This document shows positions 54,809-64,000 of a DNA stretch of 64,000 nucleotides, piece after piece (positions within the stretch are counted from its first letter, which is position 1; each line of letters begins with the position of its first letter). The notes under the pieces are model-generated. The model saw only the letters and a list, made by a program, of their open reading frames with translations. It searched no databases and was not told the origin of the DNA. Where the stretch lies: contig JANEZZ010001902.1 of assembly GCA_026122225.1 (NCBI GenBank), positions 372,001-436,000 on the forward strand. Reading direction: 5' to 3'. This stretch comes from Heloderma charlesbogerti. Taxonomy: Eukaryota; Chordata; Lepidosauria; Squamata; Helodermatidae. The translations under genes and the position numbers were made by a program.

Positions 54809-55696
54809 AGACACTGTACGCCATCGACTCTACATTGCCCAGGACTCATTGAGGGAAACGATTACATTCACATCACTTTTTTCAAGTTCAGAATTTGAGT
54901 GTAGCTGTAACTTTAACTTGAAGAAAGAGTGAACTGAAGAATACGATGCCTTCCTCTTTCAGTATGAGGCAATTCATCATCAGTATTTGTGTCTAAGCAC
55001 CTCAATCATCTTTTTTTTTCCTGGCAGAGCAGTTCCTTCAGAAGAAAGCAGCACAAGTCCAGCCATACATCTGCATAGAGAGAGCTCTTGAGAAGTCTAA
55101 AGGAGCGGTCATCCATGCAACAATGAACGCTTGAACTGCATTGACTGGTCATTAGCTCCCCACCCACCATGCTCCACCAGATGTAATTAAATTTCAGTTC
55201 AGTATGTGTGGATTCATATTTGATGTTTTGTATTTCATTTCTGACCTTTGAAAAGAACCAGTGCACAGGGTTGTATTTCTGCCCAGCTGACAGTTTAAAT
55301 TTTGCAATTGTGTTGGTTTACTAATTTATATGATGGAAAGAGTGGGGGAGGCTAATATGTATTTGTAAAGCTCGAGCACACAACCATGCTCTTACCTTCC
55401 AGTTCACTTGTGAAGCTGCTGCACCCAGGAACAGTTTACTTTGGTGATATATTAAGCGACACAAACATTCAAAAGTGGTTCTCATAGGACTGCACCCTTA
55501 ATATCTTAAGCAAGAATGGACTGGATGTGCTGCAGAGGTCTGAGAACTGGGGCTGAGATAGAATTGCACCTCTGTCATCATTTTTTGTAGAACAAAAATA
55601 TTGGTCATATTACCATTTTTATTGCCTTCATAATGTATGTGTTGTAACTACATTGTTTATGTATCATCCCAAATATGAGGTTTGTTAACAGGACTA
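54809..55696. other. Spacer, nothing recognised
   Basis: About 890 bp. No gene or repeat is supported. Confidence 0.35.
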
Positions 55697-55765
55697 AGGG
55701 CACAATCCTATGCATGTTTAGACAGAAAGAAGTCCTACAACTCCCAGAATTCTCCAGACAGCTTT
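55697..55765. mobile_element. Half of a family A foldback element
   Basis: 'gggcacaatcctatgcatgtttagacag' followed by 'gtcctacaactcccagaattctccagacagc' equals the left arm of the element at 56819. Confidence 0.75.
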
Positions 55766-56189
55766 GCTTTGTCCCTCTCCACATATGAGAAACAAAGTGG
55801 GCAATCACTTGGTGATAACCCTCCCTTCTCTATTAAGATTGCTCTTAGCTGCTGGAATTCCCAAAACTCCCATAATGTCAGATCTCCTAAATCAGGGGTG
55901 GGCAACCAGCGGCCCTAGCGCTACCTTGACACAATTTCATGAGGTTATTGGCCTAATTTCCAAAGCCCTCTGCAAGCAATCAGTTCAAACCTCTGGCAAG
56001 AGGGATCTGTCCCTTTCCCAGCAGCCCGCTCAGTGGGGAGGAAAAGGAAAAGAGGCAGGGCAGGGAGAGAGAAAGAGAGAGAGAGAGAGAGTTAGAATTG
56101 TCATAGAAATTAAACACACTTCTGTTTTGAAGTACAATTCCTTCAGAGACTTTATTTGGCCAAAATTAAATTAACTCAACAGCTGTTGA
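55766..56189. other. Spacer with (GA)n tract
   Basis: A hAT-like MITE terminus 'atcaggggtgggcaacc' is at 55892-55910 with no second end. A (ga)n tract lies at 56063-56090. Nothing else recognised. Confidence 0.35.
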
Positions 56190-56400
56190 GGAGCGAACCA
56201 AAGCAACACCAAGAGTCCAGGTTGCAGTACAAGACTGGGCTTGAGTGAGAGGCAGGTGAACAAGCAGATTGCAGTGGTAAAGAGGAGGAACAGCTTCAGG
56301 GGGCTGTTGTCGGTGGGCCCCTGCTGGGGTGTGGGCCCTCAGCAGGGGCCAACCATGCCTGCTGCTGACATTGGCCCTGGCTGGAACCTTTATCATTTCC
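56190..56400 (+). mobile_element. GC-rich MITE, family E, partial
   Basis: 'tgagtgagaggcaggtgaacaagcagattgcag' and 'cttcagggggctgttgtcggtgggcccctgctg' match blocks of the copies at 20269 and 30330. Ends 'gacattggccctggctgg'. Confidence 0.45.
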
Positions 56401-56818
56401 AACAGAATTCTTAAGCCAGGGCCACTCAGCTTATACACATTTTCTATCTAAGGGCCTTTGAACAGAGATCTTCTGGCTTCCCCTGCTGAGATGCTGCTAC
56501 TAAGTGAAATATATAGTTGTCAGGAGCCCAGTGGCTCACACACCTCTAAGATGGAACTAAGATCCTGTATCTGGACAGGGAGGGCCTCAGCAGCAACCTA
56601 CATGCTGGTTACCTGTATAAACCCCCTGGCTTCAGTAGCCAAAACACCAGAGCCTTATAGCACAGACCAACAAATGGCATGTAGCAGCAGGAACTTTCCT
56701 GGCAAGAACCAACTATACATCTGATAGAAATAGGCTCTTGCCTATGTAAACATTTTTTAAAATTTATTTCTATACTGCCCAATAGCTGAAGCCGAATACA
56801 TATGCCACATAAATCCCC
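56401..56818. other. Spacer with L2 scrap
   Basis: At 56757-56800 'aaaatttatttctatactgcccaatagctgaag' is the last 45 bp of an L2 3' UTR. Otherwise nothing recognised. Confidence 0.4.
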
Positions 56819-56956
56819 TAGGGCACAATCCTATGCATGTTTAGACAGAAAAATGTCTTACAACTCCCAGCATTCCCCTGCCAGCATAGCTGGCTGGGGA
56901 ATGCTGGAAGATGAAGGACCTTTTTTTCAGTCTAAACATGCATAGGATTGCGCCTT
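56819..56956. mobile_element. Foldback element, family A, complete
   Basis: Left arm gggcacaatcctatgcatgtttagac and 'ctcccagcattcccctgccagc' are answered by 'gctggctggggaatgctgg' and 'gtctaaacatgcataggattgcgcc'. The whole ~138 bp folds on itself with a loop near 56887. Confidence 0.88.
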
Positions 56957-57657
56957 TAGTCTTTAAGGCAGGAGTGGGGAACTACTTGGGATTCGAAGCC
57001 CAGGTTGCCCCTAGACCCCCGCAGGTGACAATGACATGAAGGGGCAGAGGCAGAGCCCACCCATGAATCTGTCCAGGTTGGGACCCTGAAATCATTGGGT
57101 GCCTGGCCAAAGCACCAGCTGAAAGTTTAAGGTGCCACCAGACTTTTTGTAATATTTCCTCTACAGCATTTAGTATTGCTTGAATATAGCGTGACATGTG
57201 ACATTTTCCTGACCAACCCACGAGTTCACTTTCATATCAGTTTCTTTCATTCTGTGTCATGCTTCTCTCCTTACTGGCAAACAAGTTCTTGTAGCACGTG
57301 GAAAGAAAGAAACCAATTGTGTTACTAAACGAAGAACAGGGCAGGCATCTGTGACATGGAAATCCTGAATTCACTAGATCATTCTCAGTCACACAGCCAC
57401 ATTCCTGATTTCTTTGCCAAGTACGTCCTCTCTAGGCATTGCATTGGTCTCCACTTCTTGTTAACTCTTTGGCAACATACCAGGCCCCAGATGGCAGCTG
57501 TTAATTGCAATCAGCAGGTGAGGAACCAGCAGCATCTCAGAAACAGCATTACCTTCCGCTCTGAAAGACAATCTGGGGGAAAGCAAAGAATCTGGGATGA
57601 GATATTTAAACTTAAAATGTTTGTGGAAAGAATAAAAGAAGCTAGCTAAATATACAT

Positions 57658-57688
<31 letters not shown>

Positions 57689-58194
57689 TACACCCTACAT
57701 GACAAACCATAGGTTTTTTTAGGGTAATTACATTTGTCTGATGACATAATCTTTCTGAAATAAGTTTAGTGTCTTAGGCCATATCCTAGCATATAGGTTT
57801 CCCTGACATTAATGGGAATCTGAAGATGGATAAAAAGAATTATATCAGTTACCAAAGGCCTGCAGGTTAAGGCTGAGTCATGTAAACTCTGAAGCCCACA
57901 AAGTTGCAACCCAAGATACAGCTGTTGTGTTGATGAATTTGAGGAGACTTCCTTTTCAAGGGTGTAAACATGATACCTTGGGACAGATGCCATCACAGCA
58001 ATGAGTATGGATGTAAAAGCCCAGACAGATAGAGATTATGGACACAGGCTGACATTTTACAGAAATTACTTTTCTTAAAAGGGAGCCTCTGATCTTTAGT
58101 GCCTGTTTTGGGGATCTGTAAACGGGAACTATTTCTTATGGCCAAGTCCACAACCCAATAAAGTGCAATAGCTTTCAGCTGGGAACTCCTTAAT
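56957..58194. other. Spacer with (CA)n tract
   Basis: A (ct)/(ca) microsatellite is at 57658-57692. No gene or repeat family recognised elsewhere. Confidence 0.35.
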
Positions 58195-58318
58195 GGAAGC
58201 CGGGTGCCCTGGAGACATTTTGGACTTCAACTCTTATTAGCCACTGTCATGGGTAGTAATCAGGAATGCTGGGAGATGTAGTCCAAAACATATGGAAGAC
58301 ACCGGGTTGGGGAAGACT
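58195..58318. mobile_element. Foldback MITE, family B
   Basis: 'gccgggtgccctggagacattttggacttcaactcttatta' against 'aatgctgggagatgtagtccaaaacatatggaagacaccgggttggggaagactg'. Confidence 0.78.
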
Positions 58319-58562
58319 GATTTATGGATACTTCACACATTGCAAACATTTTGTACCTCCATTAAGGAGTTCCCACGAAATCCACATGCAAAATATCATA
58401 TATGATAGTCATGCATAGGGATTTTTCTCTTCAAGCACACTTGGATGTACACATGCTAGGAAGCCAGAGTGCAGTGCAGTGCAGTGAAAATCAGCATGTG
58501 TGATCGTTATGTGTGACAATCTATATGAAAACGGTATGCCAATTTGTGCATGGAAGCAACCA

Positions 58563-58872
58563 GGACCGGCCCTACCATTAGGCAGAATGAGGTGGCCTCC
58601 CCAGGTGGCAGAGGCTGGGGGGCTCATAGCAGTGGCATGGTGTTGGAGGACAGAACTGTATATGCCACACAGTCTTCCTTACACTCCCATAAGTTCACCT
58701 GCTGCCTTCAGGTGTGATGGAAGACACTGTCCTGACACCAGTATTGAAGTAATATTCCACTGCCAGTCAATTCAGCTTCTCTACATGGAATAGTGGGACT
58801 GGGGGAGCAATAAGAGGCCTCTTGCCCTTTGCCTCAGGCACCAAAATGTCTTGGTCCAACCCTGGAAGCAGT
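58563..58872. mobile_element. GC-rich MITE, family D
   Basis: Starts 'aggaccggccctaccattaggcagaatgaggtgg' and ends 'cctcttgccctttgcctcaggcacc..aatgtcttggtccaaccctgg', roughly inverted ends. Interior includes 'ggtggcagaggctggggggctcatagcagtggcatggtgttggaggac', shared with 62773. Confidence 0.6.
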
Positions 58873-59525
58873 TATTCATCCCAATGAAATCAGTGAAGGT
58901 GGCCCAACTAAATCCAGATCCTCTAGTTTAGTTGGCATGTAGATTCACATAGCTTCATTAGCCACTCAGAGTCTTTCAGATCTAGAAGATAGGAGCAATG
59001 GAATGGCAGAACTGGCCATTATCAAAAGAATCATGTTTACTTAGCAGGAACCTGGATTGTCCCCCGCCCTCCCTGAGCACAGCTCAGATGATTTCAGGGT
59101 GTGGGGGAGCATCCATGCCATCAGGGGCAGGCCACACCCTCTGACGTCATTGGATCCTTGGCACTGACTGCAGCTCCTCCAGAACACCTCAGCTGGAGAG
59201 CAAGCTTCACTCCGTCCAGTCTTGCCCTGGCTAGGGGAAGCCTGGGCAGAGTGAAGCCCACCAAGGTGTTGGCTTCCCGCTGTCTCACCTTCCTCGCACA
59301 GAGAAGATGACAGAGCAGTAAACACTCTCCTGCCCCTGCTCCTCTAAGAGAGCAGGGGATGTGTGGTGGAGGGGCCTCACCTGAAGCTCTGTGTGCTGGA
59401 TGGGCCAGCCCAGTGGGGCAGATTTGGCCTATGGGACAGAGGTACTGTATCCTGCTGTAGGGGAACCCAAGTTTTATCTTTAAAAGTTTGGTCAAGAAAC
59501 TCCATTTTGGAAAGGCAAAGCCAAG
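58873..59525. other. Spacer, GC-rich in part, unclassified
   Basis: From 59041 to 59420 the sequence is GC-rich with small dyads (cctgctcctctaagagagcagg at about 59334). It could be another old non-autonomous element, but I cannot match it inside the window. Overlapping frames on both strands look spurious. Confidence 0.3.
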
Positions 59526-59535
59526 CCAGATTCTA

Positions 59536-60077
59536 CTAGGGATGTACGAAACCACTTACCTGTTTTGTAAGTGGCATCTGCGGTTGGGCAGGAGGCGCTC
59601 CATCCCTCCCCTCGGAATCCTCCATGGCCAGCTCTGCTCCGTGGCGACTCCATGGAGCCACTGGCTGGGTGCATCCACAGCCGGACATCTGGCTGCGGCA
59701 GGTCTGCAGATGCAAATGGCAGCCAGCGTAGCGGCCGCCATTTGTGTCCCTTCGCTGAGCCGTGATAGGCTACGTAAATATTTATGTAGCCTATCATGGC
59801 TCAGCAAAGGAACGCAAATGGCGGCCAGTGTAGCGGCCACCATTTGCGGCCGCAGCCTGGCAGCAGCCAGAGCCAGCGCTGCCGCCACCGGAGCCACCAC
59901 TGCTGCCGCCACCGGAGCCACCGCCGCCGCTAGAGCTGCAGCCAGGTAGGCTCTGTTTCGTGGGGCTTTCGTGGGGTGGTGGGGCAGGTTGCTCCGTTCC
60001 GCCACGGATTCTGGGGGGGCGAATTCACTGGAATTCGGCCTCCCTGGGATCCGTGGCAGAATTCTCTGACATCCCTA
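59536..60077. mobile_element. GC-rich palindromic element 'TAGGGATGT', copy 2
   Basis: A 542-bp element between exact 10-bp direct repeats ccagattcta (59526-59535, 60078-60087). Ends are ctagggatgtac and gacatcccta. The core (about 59720-59860) is one large hairpin: ccatttgtgtccc..gctgagcc-gtgataggctac..gtagcctatcatggctcagc..gcaaatgg. On the right is a run of gccgccaccggagccacc-type codons and an aggtagg word. Copy 1 at 40854 is in the opposite orientation at several shared blocks. CpG sites are abundant. Confidence 0.85.
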
Positions 60078-60087
60078 CCAGATTCTA

Positions 60088-61525
60088 AAGCAGACTTCTT
60101 CTGGGACCCATGTATGCAAACATTGCTTTATCCAGTGCGATTTGGTGCCTAACACCTCTCCAAAGCCTGTTCTTTTTTCTCCAGTGGGTCAAATTTTGCT
60201 AAGCGTTTTAGTAATGGCTGGAGAACTCTGCCTGTCTCCCCTTGGTTCTGCAGACAATGTCTATCTTCCTTTAATGGTTCCAGAACACAGGGGCAGCCTA
60301 CACACACAGAGGTCTAAGCAATTAGGCTTTCCCTTGCAGAGGTTCATGCCTAACATGTGGATTTCAGGGGTGAAGCCAGCAGTACCAGGCAAGCTCAGGG
60401 GTATTGGCCCCACAGCCCCATTCAACGCATGACTCCCCATCGTACAATGCACACGCGAAGGGGGTTCAGGCCAGAAGCAGGACTAATGAAGCTGGCAGGA
60501 ACAATGCCAGCATGAGGCATTTGTCTGTCATGCAATGAATGAGTGGTCCTTTTTGACCTTGAGAAGCAACCCTATACCGAGACAGATAAATATAGATAAA
60601 TATAGACAAAAGCCCCGCTGAAATTAATGAGCTCAATGAAGTTTCAAGGTTATTACAGTCCTAACTAGGTTTGCGGGTTTTATTTCATTCTTTGGGAAGA
60701 AAGATTTTTTAGCATGACAATATCTCCAATATATCCAGGTGGCTAAAAACTCACCGATACATTCGCAGTGAAGAAAGGAGAGTGGGGCCTGGAAATGAAC
60801 GGCTGCATCTGTAGGAATAATAGAACCATGAGACATTGTGAGTTACATAATGGCCTATTAGCCAAGGCTCTTTTATTCCTTCGCCAGCAACCTCTTCCCT
60901 GACTATCACCTAGACAACCACATTTCTATGTACACTTAGAAACAAGGGCTGAGGATGTCCTTATAGGAGACAGCCTGCCAAATATGTCAACTCCTCTAAT
61001 ACAGAGAACAATTTCTGGCTTCTCAGTGGTGGCGGGACTGATGATATAACGCATTTGCCTGTTGCCGATTCATCTTTCCCATCTATCATTGCCACACTTA
61101 ACCTTGAAATCCTCCCCTGCCTCTCCCTTCCTTCCAAGCGACTCCCCATCTGCTCCCAAGGGCAGAAATCAGATGGCTGTAATACAAGCAAGTGGGGAGG
61201 AGGTGGAAGGACCCATCTTCATTTTCAAAAACAGAAGGGAATAGGCTTTCCAATTTGTAGCCACGGACATATTTTTCTGAAGCAATCCCAATAGATTCTT
61301 TTGCTCTCGCCCTTATCACCCAGTCACATCTTAACGTACAGACAGCTTTTATTAGCAGCAAGAACAAGATGGAAGCCCTCTGATTCAAAATCTCAGTTTA
61401 TTCCTAAACTCACTCAGAAGCTTTAACAAAGCCAAGAAACAATTGTGTTGGTCTGCCTTACAGGGTTGTCATAAGAGTTACTGATACCACATTTGTGACA
61501 TGCTTCGAGAACCTTTGGCAGAATA
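60088..61525. other. Spacer, mostly unique
   Basis: No repeat or exon recognised, except a short duplicated 'agataaatatagataaatatagacaaa' at 60582-60610 and a MIR-like scrap 'ccttacagggttgtcataagagtta' at 61458-61482. The part 60530-60860 may be conserved but I cannot test this. Confidence 0.3.
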
Positions 61526-61529
61526 ACCC

Positions 61530-61805
61530 AATCCCATGCATGTTTACTTAGAAGTAAGTCCCACCGGGTTTTACTTACTTCCAAATATGCATGCATTGGG
61601 CTACAGTCTAAGTATTAACTGATATTTCTAATGGGACTTACTTCCAAACAAGTGTGCATAGGATTGTACTCTTAAGTATTATTAGTAATTGATATTTCTA
61701 ATAGTTCTAGCCTATGTCATTAACAGTGAACTCCTATACATATCTACTGAGAAGTAACTCCCATTTTGTTGAATAGGGCTTACTCCCAGGAAAGTGTGCA
61801 TAGGA
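61530..61805. mobile_element. Cluster of family C foldback repeats
   Basis: Three or four copies lie in tandem or nested order: 'cccatgcatgtttacttagaagtaagtccca' (61533-61564), 'gggacttacttccaaacaagtgtgcataggattg' (61634-61668) and 'ctactgagaagtaactcccattttg..gggcttactcccaggaaagtgtgcatagg' (61744-61804). Confidence 0.7.
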
Positions 61806-62090
61806 TTTACTTTATTTTTACTCTAGTGTAGCTGCAGGGGGCCGATCTGGATCAGGACCCTAGCATAGGAGAAGGGGGCTTTAACCCCCCCTTCCCCACC
61901 ATTATGGGCCAAATCCAAATCAGAGGAGGGGGGATGCATCTGCAATTTCTATTACAGGCACTGGGGCCTGATCCAGATCGGGCCCATAGTAGGGGGGGAA
62001 AGGTTAAAGCTTCCTACTCCCCCTATGCAAGGGTTCAAATCCAGATTGGAGGCCCTGCACCTACTGTAGAGTAAAAATGAAATAAAATGA
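61806..62090. mobile_element. Long foldback element, about 285 bp
   Basis: The left arm (tttatttttactctag.tgtagctgcaggg ... ggatcaggaccctagcatagg..gggctttaacc) is matched by the complement on the right (ggttaaagcttcctactccccctatgcaagggtt ... ccctgcacctactgtagagtaaaaatgaaat). Each arm also holds gatctggatc, giving a second-order dyad near 61975. Flanking target duplications are not clear. Confidence 0.75.
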
Positions 62091-62772
62091 TGTCTGTTTT
62101 GGTCCTAATATAGAAAAATTTAGTCGTAGAAATCTGTTCTGTGCACCATTGTTAGTTCAGTTTCTCTCTCTCCACCTTAGTCATTATGACTGTAAATTTT
62201 ATCTTTGCAGAGAGAAAAATGCAATATGTTTATTTTGTCACAAGAGGATATCATAAAGAAAAAACTGCTGTCCTTCAGCTTGAAACAAACTGCTTAGTTA
62301 ATGACCCTAATGACCGACAGCTCTCACCTTTTGGCATTGTTACAATTTATTCTATAGTTTCACCTTTACTTCTTTCTTTGCACGTGTCACAAATAATATT
62401 TTCTTTTACAAAACCAATTAGGCTGTTATATTTAGTGAACCTAAGCAGTATTTGAAAGCTTTTTTTATTGGCACAGGTATAGGGTCTTGAAATAGTTTGG
62501 AATCAAACAATTCTTCTCTCCATTCTCGTAGCTGGTTGACTACAGCTCTAACACTTGTTGGCTCTTTCTTTTTGCATACAGAGGTTGTAATCTTATGATC
62601 CTCCACAGCAGTTCCTTTACTTGTTAGAGGTTTACATTTCTAATGACAGGAATGAACATAGTACACAGTACAAAGGAAGAATTAGATCTCCTAGATGAGC
62701 ATCCACAGGAACCACAAAGTAATGTATTACTACAATCAACAGCAATAAAATGGGTGCATTTTTGGCCTATGC
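62091..62772. other. Spacer, nothing recognised
   Basis: About 680 bp. A plus-strand frame at 62186-62455 starts MTVNFIFAERKMQYVYF but shows no known domain; I do not call a gene. Confidence 0.35.
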
Positions 62773-62905
62773 AGGGCCAACCCAAACATTAGGAAGAGGG
62801 AAGCAGCCTTCTCAGGCAACAGAAGCTAGAGGGCGGAGAGTGATGGGAAGGTGTTGAAGGACGGAGCTGAATGTGCCTCACAGCCTGCCATACACCCCTA
62901 AGCCA
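62773..62905. mobile_element. GC-rich MITE, family D, left part
   Basis: 'gcagggccaacccaaacattaggaagagggaagcagccttctcaggcaacagaagctagagggcggagag' parallels the start of 58563. The right part of the family seems to resume past the nested elements at about 63812 ('gctgtaagctaacctgttgccctcaggtgaaatgaagg'). Confidence 0.6.
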
Positions 62906-62917
62906 CTGGAGAAATTC

Positions 62918-63017
62918 AGACAACTTGTAGCCCTCCAGATGTTTGGCCTACAACCCCCCATCGGCCCTAGCCAGTATAGCCAATGGTGAGGCATTACTGG
63001 GAGTTGTAGGCCAGCAC
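62918..63017. mobile_element. Foldback MITE, family B, left part, split by hAT-like element
   Basis: 'gacaacttgtagccctccagatgtttggcctacaacc' with centre 'ctagccagtatagccaatgg' and right arm 'ctgggagttgtaggccagcacatctggag'. The final 'ggccacaagttg' is found after the insertion at 63791. Confidence 0.85.
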
Positions 63018-63025
63018 ATCTGGAG
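63018..63025 (+). repeat. 8-bp target duplication, left
   Basis: atctggag, repeated exactly at 63783-63790. Eight bases is the hAT length. Confidence 0.9.
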
Positions 63026-63782
63026 TAGTGCCATGCCAAAAATTTCTCCCGCATTATTTTCGACCGTTCTCATTCAGTTTGATAGGGAAAAAAATTGCTA
63101 TTGAAAAGAAAATTAAAGTAGAAGACATTTCAGATAAATTCTCATGGGTTGCATTCAGAGTTCTTGTGCTTCCTTTACTTAGGAGGTGATGAGGAGTGTG
63201 TACGAGTGTCTTGTCTTTCATTGTTCAACCATCTCTCTGCACCTGCATTAGAGATGACATGTATATACAATCACCCATCAGAAATTTAACATTTGGAAAG
63301 TCCTGGGGAAAGTGCTGAACCCTGAATGACAACTACAGCTGAGCCAAAATTTATCAGACAACATTTTTCTCAGAAAAATCTTTAGAATTTTATTTTTCTT
63401 CCCCCCTTCCCCTGCTGCCCCGCGCCCTGGTAATAAAGGCCACTCCACAGAATTTCCCGAAATTTCCTTCCCCGTATTTTGGTTTTGCCCTTCCTCCCGC
63501 CGCCCCCCCCATGCCCCAGAATGATGCTAGGTATGTGGTATAGTGAAGAACGCAAAATGGGGACCAGGCCGCCAACACACTTGCTGCTGTTGCTTCTTGC
63601 AGTAGCCGTGAAAAAAAAAAAAACCGCTTAGGAGAGAAGCTGTGCTATGACCCTTGCCAGTGGGGAGCCCTATTGCTGGAGAATTTCTCCTCCCACTGGA
63701 GAAATTCGGTGAAATTCTCCTCCCAATTTCTCTGCCCACAAATAAAGTGGAGAATTTTGACAGACCATTGTGCACAGCTCTA
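63026..63782. mobile_element. hAT-like element 'TAGTGCC', complete, 757 bp
   Basis: Ends are tagtgccatgcc and gtgcacagctcta (complement tagagctgtgcac), an imperfect short inverted repeat. Exact 8-bp duplications flank it, and removing it rejoins the family B MITE. Internal words 'ggagaatttctcctcccactggagaaattcgg' are repeated near the right end. A minus-strand frame at 63527-63958 crosses the element boundary and is not a transposase. A second copy is split at 38666-41934. Confidence 0.88.
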
Positions 63783-63808
63783 ATCTGGAGGGCCACAAGT
63801 TGATCGTC
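63783..63808. mobile_element. Foldback MITE, family B, right end
   Basis: atctggagggccacaagttg completes the MITE begun at 62918. The first eight bases are the right target duplication. Confidence 0.85.
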
Positions 63809-64000
63809 TCTGCTGTAAGCTAACCTGTTGCCCTCAGGTGAAATGAAGGATGCTGTTCCATTGCTAGTGTTGAAGTAAGTGTCAACTGTCAACCAGTATA
63901 TACATTTGTTTATTGCATTTAGCCATAGGCCGCTGCAGAACAACAAACGCAAAAACATCCATAAGGATGAATGTGAATATAAACAAAAAGGGGGAAATTA
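63809..64000. other. Window end, probable continuation of family D MITE
   Basis: Words 'gctaacctgttgccctcaggtgaaatgaaggatgctgttccattgc' resemble the second half of the family D copy at 58690-58750. The element runs toward the window edge. Confidence 0.4.

Noticed and set aside
59556..60005. Alanine-rich minus-strand frame of 149 codons
   Set aside because: It arises from the gcc/gct/acc-rich repeats of the GC-rich element; the corresponding frame is not kept in the other copy.
62186..62455. Plus-strand frame of 89 codons as a gene
   Set aside because: Hydrophobic C-terminal half is from T-rich DNA; no family resemblance.

Overview
The window reads as non-coding DNA from a squamate reptile, most likely a lizard. 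I found no exon of a host gene. What can be recognised is interspersed repeats and low-copy spacer. The repeat mix points to a squamate: BovB (RTE) LINEs, a Sauria-type tRNA SINE, CR1 and CR1-like LINEs, many 5'-truncated L2-clade LINEs whose 3' ends carry TTTA-type repeats, tRNA-headed SINEs, and many short foldback and hAT-like non-autonomous DNA transposons. Species cannot be assigned from the sequence alone.

Layout. 1-5 kb: spacer with L2 3' ends and one hAT-like MITE. 5-7 kb: an L2 piece, a foldback MITE and a Sauria SINE. 7.8-9.8 kb: a CR1-like LINE split by a decayed BovB. 10.35-15.65 kb is the core of the window: a complete Tc1 transposon (TA-flanked, about 215-bp inverted repeats) holds a CR1, which in turn holds a near full-length BovB with an uninterrupted 1009-codon endonuclease/reverse transcriptase frame and a perfect 12-bp target-site duplication. 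16.4-17.3 kb: a well-preserved L2 3' half. 17.7-22.3 kb: spacer, a MITE, a minisatellite and a foldback element. 22.4-24.25 kb: a third BovB, broken. 26.6-28.6 kb: GC-rich DNA full of dyads, including a 47-nt perfect palindrome. 29.6-33 kb: L2, SINE and CR1 fragments. 33.6-38 kb: MITEs, one with an expanded internal array of about 47 bp. 38.67-41.93 kb: a second nest, a hAT-like element broken by an ORF1-only L1-like retroelement and by a GC-rich element with a 36-nt perfect palindrome. 42-54 kb: L2 copies, MITEs, a putative LTR and a hAT-like element with about 48-bp termini. 54-64 kb: MITEs, the second copy of the GC-rich palindromic element, a long foldback element, and a 757-bp hAT-like element with an 8-bp target duplication sitting inside another MITE.

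How the parts relate. The nests give a relative order of insertion: Tc1, then CR1, then BovB; CR1-like, then BovB; foldback MITE, then the 757-bp element; hAT-like, then L1-like and GC-rich element. The intact BovB is a credible source of enzyme for BovB copies and possibly for Sauria SINEs. The non-autonomous DNA elements would need transposases encoded elsewhere. Several spacers look like unique sequence and may hold conserved regulatory DNA, but that needs alignment to other reptiles.
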